A DNA stretch of 19,247 nt from Leptospirillum sp. (GTDB taxonomy: Bacteria; Nitrospirota; Leptospirillia; Leptospirillales; Leptospirillaceae). The notes beneath the pieces are model-generated. The model had not been told where the DNA came from and did no database searches. It worked only from the letters and a program-made list of their open reading frames with translations. The DNA lies in NCBI GenBank assembly GCA_027346125.1, contig DAIEST010000239.1, forward strand, positions 1 through 19,247, read 5' to 3'. Shown piece after piece: positions 13,596 to 19,247 of the stretch; position 1 is the first letter of the stretch, and each line of letters begins with the position of its first letter. The position numbers and the translations under genes are program-made.

Positions 13596-13795
13596 ATGGC
13601 TATTTCCATGACCCGGGAATGTTTGTCCAGCTCGGGAGGGGTCACGTCCACGGAAAGGTAAAGTTCGACGGCCTCATATATGTTCTCAAGCAATTCTTCA
13701 AAGGTTTCTCCCTGGGTGGCGCATCCCGGCAACGAGGGGACCTCCGCCCAGAATCCTCCTTCTTCCGCTTGGTGGACAACGATCTTGATTTTCAT
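13592..13795 (-). CDS. hicB: HicB-like antitoxin, first copy (67 residues)
   Basis: The sequence IKIVVHQAEEGGFWAEVPSLPGCATQGETFEELLENIYEAVELYL is the canonical HicB_lk_antitox pattern. The tail (SVDVTPPELDKHSRVMEIAI) is short and has no HTH or RHH domain. AAAGGAG five bases upstream supports the start. The gene begins 16 bases after the integrase stop and overlaps hicA, so all may share a transcript. Confidence 0.87.
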   Translation of the reverse strand: MKIKIVVHQAEEGGFWAEVPSLPGCATQGETFEELLENIYEAVELYLSVDVTPPELDKHSRVMEIAI

Positions 13796-13811
13796 GACTT
13801 CTCCTTTGGGG

Positions 13812-14978
13812 TTATTTCGCTATCGGCAGAACGTTTGATGTTTGTTCGAGCATTCGGTCAATCGCCTTGGTCATGGCCGCCCGGACAGGATCGACCGCCA
13901 ACCGGGAATAGGTCGCCGTGGACCCCTGGGACTTGTGCCCGAGGGTCTTTCCGATCAGGAGAAGACTTTCCCCCTGGGTCGCCAGCCATGATCCGAGCGT
14001 GCGTCTCAGATCGTGAATCCGAAGATCCTCGATTCCTGCCCGGTCCAGAATGCGCTTCCATCCCGTCTTGGGCTCCTCAAGGTGTCCGCTCCGTCCTGTG
14101 CCGGGGAAGACGAAGAATCCGGATACCGTTTCCCGCCGGGCTTTCAGGATCTCAAGGGCGACCGGGTGAAGGGGCACGACCTGGGGTTCTCCCGCCTTCG
14201 TCTCGGGGATTCTCCATCGGCCAGATTCAAGGTCCAGATCCTTCCAGACCATTTCAAGGACATTCGTTCTTCGCGCTCCCGTCAGCAACGCCATTAGAAC
14301 GAAGTCCCGGATCTCCGGGTTCGGTTCTGCGTTCACGGCCTCGAAGAATCGGGGGATCTCGTGGGGTTCGAGCCAACGGTCCCTCTTTTCCTCCCGGAAC
14401 ATCCGGATTCCCGCCGCCGGGTTGGGGAACATCCACGCATACTCCCGGATGCCCCACGAAAGAACCGTCCGGATCAGCGCAAGAGTCCGGTTGGCTTCGT
14501 AGAGGCCGGAACCGTTCTTGATCTTTCCGTGAAGACGCTTGATCTCTTCGCGGGTGATTTCGGCAGGGGGAGTCTTGATCAAGGTGGACATGTGCCTCTT
14601 GTAACGCCGTTCATCCTCGTCCCATGTCTTCTTTTCCCGATCCTTTGCTTCGGAAAGCCATGCGTCGAAGACTTCCCTAAAGGTGACGGCGGCCTTCTTC
14701 TTCCGTTTCTCGCTGGCCGGATTGATCCCCATGGTCGCCTGCGCGTTTAGTTCTTCCGCGCGTTCCCTGGCCGTTTCCGGCTTCGTTCCCGGGAAGGATC
14801 CGATCAGGACGGATTCCACTCTCCGGTCAATCCATTTGATCCACCGGAAGACTTTCGTCCCCGATGGGAGAATGTCGAGGTACAGACCGGGCTTTTCCGT
14901 ATCCCGATAACGGGTTCTCTTCTTCGGGACCGGGATTTTTTCGATATTCGTCCTGGTGAAGGAAATGATCTTTTCCAT
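13812..14978 (-). CDS. int: Tyrosine integrase, P4 type
   Basis: This 388-residue integrase has an N-terminal DUF4102/arm-binding region (ARERAEELNAQATMGINPASEK), a SAM-like core-binding domain (about 95-200), and a full catalytic domain: ALLTGARRTNVLEM (Arg), RIPETKAGEPQVVPL (Lys), RIHDLRRTLGSW (HxxR), LIGKTLGHKS (His) and TATYSRL (nucleophilic Tyr). The ATG at 14978 has GAGAGGGG six bases upstream and is preferred to the TTG seven codons earlier. The start lies close to attR, and a GTACAAGGCAGGA site overlaps its leader. It should catalyse integration into and excision from tRNA-Lys, and binding of its own leader could autoregulate it. Confidence 0.92.
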   Translation of the reverse strand: MEKIISFTRTNIEKIPVPKKRTRYRDTEKPGLYLDILPSGTKVFRWIKWIDRRVESVLIGSFPGTKPETARERAEELNAQATMGINPASEKRKKKAAVTFREVFDAWLSEAKDREKKTWDEDERRYKRHMSTLIKTPPAEITREEIKRLHGKIKNGSGLYEANRTLALIRTVLSWGIREYAWMFPNPAAGIRMFREEKRDRWLEPHEIPRFFEAVNAEPNPEIRDFVLMALLTGARRTNVLEMVWKDLDLESGRWRIPETKAGEPQVVPLHPVALEILKARRETVSGFFVFPGTGRSGHLEEPKTGWKRILDRAGIEDLRIHDLRRTLGSWLATQGESLLLIGKTLGHKSQGSTATYSRLAVDPVRAAMTKAIDRMLEQTSNVLPIAK

Positions 14979-14993
14979 TTTTTCCCCTCTCCT

Positions 14994-15069
14994 GTACAAG
15001 GCAGGATTTTAAAGTTCCATGTCTGGCCTTGTTTTTATGAACAATCCTGTACAAGGCCGGTACAAGGAA
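14994..15069 (+). repeat. Right integrase arm-type site candidates
   Basis: GTACAAGGCAGGA is at 14994-15006, GTACAAGGC at 15050-15058 and GTACAAGGA at 15061-15069, all in the same orientation as the left copies. A further GTACAAGGG lies at 15168-15176, six bases before attR. The 13-bp form is exact with 5606-5618. Sites overlap the integrase leader. Confidence 0.6.
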
Positions 15070-15181
15070 CAGGATCAAAATGTGGCTATTTTCGTCTATT
15101 ACCCACTGACTCAGTATCCCATATTCTTCTGTATTGTCAATGAATTTCTATCTCAATCCATCTCCCGGTACAAGGGAACCA
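15007..15181. other. Right-end noncoding region of the element
   Basis: No gene is seen between the integrase leader and attR. The stretch is AT-richer than its surroundings and holds three of the arm-type boxes. The clear ACTCAGTA and CCCATA tracts have no assigned role. Confidence 0.45.
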
Positions 15182-15231
15182 CTGACTCTTAATCAGCGGG
15201 TTGGGAGTTCGATCCTCCCTCGGCCCACCAT
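15182..15231 (+). repeat. attR: 50-bp copy of tRNA-Lys 3' half
   Basis: This matches 5498-5547 at 49 of 50 positions. It begins in the anticodon stem and includes CCA, but has no tRNA 5' half before it. Its T-stem reads CTCCC, which pairs fully, so it probably preserves the original chromosomal 3' end of the tRNA gene. Confidence 0.92.
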
Positions 15232-15239
15232 CACTTAGC

Positions 15240-15791
15240 TCAAACGACTTTGAGCGTCCGTGACAGATTCGTGACAATTTCCTTCTTCTGGACATAAGGT
15301 GCGAGGTGCTCAGAAGACAAGTGCTCGTATCGCATCACCATCTCCATTGACTCCCATCCTCCGAGTTCCTTCAGAACATAGAGCGGTGTCCCGCTCTGGA
15401 CATGCCATGAGGCCCAGCAGTGACGAAGATCATGCCATCTGAAGCCTTTGATGTTGGCTTTCTTGAGCGCCTTACGCCAGGCCAAGGTGTTGATCTGGTT
15501 AATTCGGTTCCCTTTGTAGGTAAAGACCCAACGTGAATGCTGTCCTTTTAGTTCCTTCAGGAGGGAAACCGCCTCATCGGGGATGGGAATCCCGATCGCT
15601 TTTCTACCTTTTGCCTCGTCTGCATGGATCCATAGGGCTTTGCGGGGCAGATCCACCTGAGACCATTCCAACCATAAAATGTTCCCCTGCCGGAGTCCTG
15701 TCAGAAGGGCAAACCGAGTAATCCGTTCTTGGTGCTCCGGAAGGTAAGAAAGAAGTTTTGAGACCTCATCCATTGTTAACCAACGAATCCT
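15240..15791 (-). pseudogene. Truncated tyrosine recombinase (catalytic domain only)
   Basis: The catalytic domain is intact: LLTGLRQGNILWLEW (Arg), KGRKAIGIPIPD (Lys), FRWHDLRHCWASWHV (HxxR), LKELGGWES (Trp in place of His) and MVMRYEHLSSEH (Tyr). An ATG exists at 15773, but the frame continues upstream through RIRWLT, typical of integrase before the catalytic domain. Beyond about 15791 the sequence becomes ISL3. The N-terminal arm and core-binding domains are missing, so it is a remnant. It is not closely similar to the integrase at 13812 and lies nine bases from attR, which suggests an earlier tenant of the same tRNA locus. Confidence 0.82.
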
Positions 15792-15828
15792 TTTTTTGCC
15801 TCTTGAACAGAATAGGTGGGAAAAAGAT

Positions 15829-15903
15829 TGAGCATTGATTCCCTTTGATGGTAAGACTGATTATCCCGAATCAGAAACCCTCTTGAAGGAAGATCAATGC
15901 TCA
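15829..15903 (+). promoter_or_regulatory. Inverted repeat enclosing the ISL3 transposase start
   Basis: TGAGCATTGAT (15829-15839) is the exact inverse of ATCAATGCTCA (15893-15903), which contains the start codon at 15897. A second hairpin, CTGATT-atcccg-AATCAG (15857-15874), lies inside. A transcript started upstream of 15829 would hide the start codon in a stem; one started inside would not. Confidence 0.6.
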
Positions 15904-16979
15904 TTAAAACCCTACTCAATCGCATGGAGAAGTTCAAGTCCTTTGTGTTTGGCAAAACCTGGGTGAAGGAATCCTTCGGGAAAGCGACGGTGATTGTGGA
16001 GATCCTTCCCCGAAAGAACAGCCGGCCAGAATGTCCGATGTGTGGGCGGAAGAGGCCCACGTATGATACCCGGGAGGCGCGAGATTTTGAGTACATTCCG
16101 CTGTGGATCTATCGGGTCGTCTTTCGCTATGCGCCCCGGCGAGTGGATTGTCCCATCGACGGGGTGAAGGTCGAATGGATGCCATGGGCGGATGGGAAGG
16201 AGCAAATGACCTCGCGTTACAAGATCTTCTTGGCTCGCTGGGCCCGGCGGCTGTCCTGGAGAGAGGTGTCCCAGATCTTTGAAACCAGCTGGGGATGCGT
16301 GTTCCGGGCCGTCCAGTGGGTCGTGGAGTATGGCCTGGCGCATCGGTCCCTCGAGGGGGTCACCCAGATCGGAGTCGACGAGATTTCGGTGTTCAAGGGA
16401 CATCGGTACCTCACGATGGTCTACCAGCTGGACGCCGGAGCCAGGCGTCTTCTCTGGTGTGGTCCCGAGCGCAAGATCAAGACGCTTCTCCGGTTTTTCC
16501 GGATGTTTGGAAAGGAACGCTCCGTCAGGCTCAAGTTTGTGTGTAGCGACATGTGGGGGCCGTATCTCAAGGTCATTGCCAAGAAGGCCCCCAATGCCTT
16601 AAACGTTCTGGACCGGTTCCACATAATGAAGAAGTTCGGGGAGGCCCTTGATCTGGTCCGGCGCCAGGAGGTGGCGGCCTTCAAGACCAAGGGCCAGGAC
16701 AATCTCCTGGAACACGGCCGATGGGCCCTTTTGAAGCGTCCTGAGAACCTGACCGAGAAACAGACGGTCCGTCTCTCGGAGCTTTTGACGCTCAACCTCA
16801 AGAGCGTCCGGGCCTATCTCCTCCGGGAGGACTTCCAGCGGTTCTGGAGCTTCACCGAACCGGCCGTAGCGGCCTGGTTCCTGGATACTTGGTGCACGCG
16901 CACTATGCGCTCCCGACTGGACCCGATGAAGAAGGTGGCGAAAATGCTACGCCGCCACAAGCCACTGATCATGAACTAA
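15897..16979 (+). pseudogene. ISL3-family transposase, truncated by intron C
   Basis: This 360-residue product starts with a C-x2-C zinc-binding pair (CPMCGRKRPTYDTR) and helix-turn-helix (LSWREVSQIFETSWGCVF). The DDE core shows IGVDEISVF (Asp161) and VCSDMWGPYLKVI (Asp218), then VLDRFHIMKK. It ends PLIMN-stop. Known ISL3 transposases continue from the equivalent L-L-L-N with W/Y-F and an SSG-x-VEGLNNK segment that holds the catalytic Glu, so about 60 residues are missing. The stop TAA lies directly against the end of intron C. It should be inactive. Confidence 0.85.
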
Positions 16980-17054
16980 GTCGGATAGGGACAGCGCATC
17001 ACTGCGCCATCCCCTCCTCGGAACCCGGCGTACATGTTTCCATGTACCGGGCTC
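16980..17054 (-). ncRNA. Group II intron C domains V and VI
   Basis: Domain V (17021-17054) is 34 nt with a GAGCCCGG/CCGGGTTC lower stem, a two-base bulge and a TACATG/CATGTA upper stem with GAAA loop. Domain VI (about 16985-17016) is an arm of GGGGATGGCGCA paired with TGCGCTGTCCC. The 3' end is AC. The pairing differs from introns A and B in sequence but not in form, showing compensatory change. Confidence 0.85.
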
Positions 17055-17060
17055 GGGCCG

Positions 17061-18581
17061 TCACGAAGCCCTGGATTCCTCCAGAGCCGGCTGTTTCCCA
17101 CGAACACTCTGTTTTCCGAGGGTTCCGCCGAAGCGAGTCTCGAGCTCTCTTCGGATCTTCGCTGTGGACTTGCGCCCGGCGAAGTAGGAATCCCAATCGG
17201 AATGAAACGGGTTGGCGTGTCCTTTGATCTTGACATGCCGCCGGATAGGGGTCGAAGCGGTTTTGTAGAGGCAGTGCTTCAGCGTCCCACCCGAGGAGAA
17301 CGTCCAGTCTTGGCCACCTATGCGGTGAAAGTAGCGTTTCTTCACCCATCGGGCGCCTTTGTTCGGATGTCGTCGCTTGGCCCATCTCCAGAGAATGCGA
17401 AAGAGGATATGATCGACCCATTGGTAGGTTGCCTTGGCGCAGATGAGCCGATGGAAATTGGCCCATCCCCGCAGAATGGGATTGAGGGTCTCAATGAGCC
17501 ATTCCTGCGTTTTCGCTCGTCCCTTTTTCACAATGTCCCGGACCTTGTCCAGTAGCGCCTGAACATTTTTCCACGCCGGCGTGATCAGAAGTTTCTTTCC
17601 GTACTTCCGGACGTCCTGCCCGAGAAAGTCGAATCCCTCCGAGATATGCACGACGCGGGTCTTCTCTTCCGAGAGTTCCAGACCCCGTTCCCGCAGAAAG
17701 AGTTTGATGGCGTGGCGGACTTCTCGCTCCAGAATCTCTTTCGAGGCTCCAGTCACGACAAAGTCGTCGGCGTAGATCACCGTGTGCACCCGGAAGGACT
17801 TGGGGAACCGGGACTCGAGGAACGGCCCCAGACCCGACAGCGCAATATTGGCCGCAGTCGGTGAAACAATACCCCCTTGAGGAGTCCCTGCCAGGGTCGG
17901 ATAGAGGGAACGACCGTCGATAAACCCTGACTTCAGCCACTTCCCCAGCATCTTCCGGTCCATGAAGACGTTCCGGAGAAGCCAGTCGTGGTCGATGTTG
18001 TCGAAGCAGCCGACAATGTCCCCTTCCAAGGTCCACTGTGGGTCATATGAATGCGACAGCAGAATGAAGCATTGCTCAATCGCATCGGCCACGGAGCGAT
18101 ACGGGCGGAACCCGTAGGAATGGGGATACGCCTCCTCCTCCGCGACGGGCAGCAGGGCAAGAAGATAAAGCGCCTGCATCGCTCTGTCGAGCATCGTCGG
18201 GATTCCGAGGGGTCGGAGCTTGCCGTTTTTCTTGGGAATGTAAATGCGGCGAAGCGGCAGGGCATGGTACGTCCTGCGTTTCTTCAGCTTCTTCAGGGCC
18301 TTCATCTTCTGTTTTGCGGTAGACCACTTGACCCGGTCCACCCCGGGCGTTCTGGCGCCCTTGTTCGTGGTGACACGCCGCACCGCCAGCGCTCTGGCGG
18401 CCAGCGAGCGGGTCAGGATGTTCTGCAAGGCTCGCGCCTTTCCGAACTTCCGTTCCCGGACTGCCTTCGCGATTCGTCTCTGGAGCTTTTGAACCCGCAT
18501 CTCGAACTCGTCCCAAGGGATCCGGGACCAGTCCGAAAAGGGAAGGTTCGAGGGAGCACACGATTGTTGAGATCGTCCCAT
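17061..18581 (-). CDS. ltrA: Group II intron reverse transcriptase/maturase (506 residues)
   Basis: The protein has an N-terminal RVT_N domain (about 15-90, ending TNKGARTPGVD), a complete RT domain with RIYIPKKNGKLRPLGIPT, a GFRPYRS segment, DIVGCFDNIDHDWL, GTPQGGIVSP and the catalytic IYADDF (Y270-D273), then maturase/GIIM domain X (ETLNPILRGWANFHR, KRRHPNKGARW). The form is bacterial CL1-like. It ends soon after HVKIKGHANPFHSDW, where an HNH endonuclease normally follows, so En is absent. It should splice and mobilise intron C. The stop lies six bases before domain V. The ATG at 18581 was chosen because it opens the family's usual N-terminus; no strong ribosome binding site is seen. Confidence 0.9.
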   Translation of the reverse strand: MGRSQQSCAPSNLPFSDWSRIPWDEFEMRVQKLQRRIAKAVRERKFGKARALQNILTRSLAARALAVRRVTTNKGARTPGVDRVKWSTAKQKMKALKKLKKRRTYHALPLRRIYIPKKNGKLRPLGIPTMLDRAMQALYLLALLPVAEEEAYPHSYGFRPYRSVADAIEQCFILLSHSYDPQWTLEGDIVGCFDNIDHDWLLRNVFMDRKMLGKWLKSGFIDGRSLYPTLAGTPQGGIVSPTAANIALSGLGPFLESRFPKSFRVHTVIYADDFVVTGASKEILEREVRHAIKLFLRERGLELSEEKTRVVHISEGFDFLGQDVRKYGKKLLITPAWKNVQALLDKVRDIVKKGRAKTQEWLIETLNPILRGWANFHRLICAKATYQWVDHILFRILWRWAKRRHPNKGARWVKKRYFHRIGGQDWTFSSGGTLKHCLYKTASTPIRRHVKIKGHANPFHSDWDSYFAGRKSTAKIRRELETRFGGTLGKQSVRGKQPALEESRAS

Positions 18582-19231
18582 TTGCCTTTTCCTCGTTTAA
18601 AAGTTCGCCAGAACGTTTCGCGATGAACGACTATCGGGAAGTGGGCGTCCTTTCGGACCAGGCCATGACAGTCCTAACGAAGGGCTGCGGACCCTATCCC
18701 CGCCATTACAGCGGAGCCTTCGCTTTCTCCCGATTCCTTTACCCCCTCGCGCATGGGCTTTCCTTGCGGATCACTTTCCCTGTGACAACGCGCTGCCCGC
18801 GTTCGGGACGCGATGGGGCTTACCGTGTTTCGTCTCAATGACACGAAGAAGGAGGGTGCCTCTTTTAGACCGGCATTTTATTCGTCCCTGTACTCCCAAT
18901 TTCACAGAGAGCATCCTGACTGCATGCCTTTTGGCCCGGCCTTATCCAGCATCTTAAGCCGGTTAGGGATGACGATCCGTCAACAGAGGTTCACCGGGGT
19001 TCACCCTTTTCTTCAGCCTAGTCCCCGCTCCGCCTGATGCTGGCAGATCCTCTTCCGGTCTCACGATGCGAAGAGTCCTCGTCGAAAGGGTACATTGTCC
19101 TGAAAGCTTCCGACCTGGCCGTTACCAGCCACGCCGGTTTCAGTAGGCTACCCGTCAGGGAAAACGGGGTTCACTCAGCGGAAGATTCTGCTCTGCTCTG
19201 AACAATCATCGATACGACTTTCACGTCGCAC
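18582..19231 (-). ncRNA. Group II intron C 5' region (domains I-IV)
   Basis: This 650-base stretch holds no gene. It is the structured 5' part of intron C ahead of the RT ORF in domain IV, starting with a GTGCGAC-GTGAAA-GTCG hairpin. Small open frames here are by-products of the RNA structure. I did not fold it, so subdomain limits and exon-binding sites are not given. Confidence 0.75.
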
Positions 19232-19247
19232 TGAAATGGTCCCTCCC
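19232..19247. other. Flank upstream of intron C
   Basis: Only 16 bases remain. Joined to 16979, they give the pre-insertion sequence of the intron C site. Read on the + strand the join gives PLIMN, stop, so perfect intron removal would not restore the ISL3 transposase frame. Confidence 0.5.

Larger units (their letters stand above)
15792..16979 (+). mobile_element. ISL3-family insertion sequence, 5' part
   Basis: The element carries an ISL3 transposase gene and sits where the recombinase at 15240 loses its homology. The left end is approximate: GCCTCTTGAACAGAATAGGTG near 15798-15818 resembles ISL3 terminal repeats in general form, but no right end is visible to compare. The right part is cut by group II intron C. 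Confidence 0.6.
16980..19231 (-). mobile_element. Group II intron C, apparently complete (2,252 bp)
   Basis: On the - strand the intron starts GTGCGACGTGAAAGTCG at 19231, the usual GUGCGAC start, and ends CCTATCCGAC at 16980 after a 34-nt domain V and a domain VI. It encodes a full-length RT/maturase. It lies in the opposite orientation to the ISL3 transposase gene it interrupts. Its domain VI is nearly identical to that of intron A, so the two belong to one family. Confidence 0.85.

Noticed and set aside
13586..14521. A 311-residue open frame on the + strand
   Set aside because: It lies antisense to a complete integrase and hicB, is full of Pro/Ser/Arg low-complexity runs, and shows no domain.

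Overview
The window reads as a GC-rich bacterial chromosome segment loaded with mobile DNA. Gene style (IS1595 and ISL3 elements, group II introns, an AmmeMemoRadiSam/Memo-type protein) would fit an acidophile such as Leptospirillum, but no marker gene is present. That assignment is a guess from recognition, not a result.

Left end (1-1597): nested mobile elements on the + strand. The 3' end of one group II intron (A, ends at 141) lies inside the reverse transcriptase ORF of a second group II intron (B, ends at 919). Intron B in turn splits the transposase gene of an IS1595-family element (3' exon 920-1597). The 5' parts of all three lie outside the window.

Chromosomal block (1834-5546): a Memo-like protein and an MFS transporter (probable two-gene operon, - strand), a solitary beta-class DNA N6-adenine methyltransferase (- strand), and tRNA-Lys(CTT) (+ strand).

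Integrative element (5498-15231, about 9.7 kb): bounded by 50-bp direct repeats of the tRNA-Lys 3' half that differ at one base. It has a tyrosine integrase near the right end. Copies of GTACAA(GG) sit just inside both ends and look like integrase arm-type sites. An - strand run int-hicB-hicA-hicB-orf199 is followed by a replication-like module (AlpA-type HTH, Toprim/zinc-finger primase, DUF3987-type NTPase) joined by ATGA overlaps. Then come orf129, a 26-residue membrane peptide, a trypsin-like serine protease and a PC4-like protein. The left part carries a ribbon-helix-helix regulator with palindromic operators, an unknown 225-residue protein, an AT-rich lipoprotein gene and a membrane-anchored beta-repeat protein. 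I see no capsid, terminase or relaxase genes, so it looks like a small P4/satellite-type or genomic-island element with its own replication functions. A precisely symmetric 71-bp array of ACGGA boxes beside the DUF3987 gene is the best origin or operator candidate.

Right end (15240-19247): nine bases past attR is the catalytic half of a second, unrelated tyrosine recombinase, cut off by an ISL3-family insertion. This suggests an older element at the same tRNA site. The ISL3 transposase is itself truncated by a third group II intron (C, 16980-19231, opposite strand), which looks full length with a complete RT but no HNH endonuclease domain.
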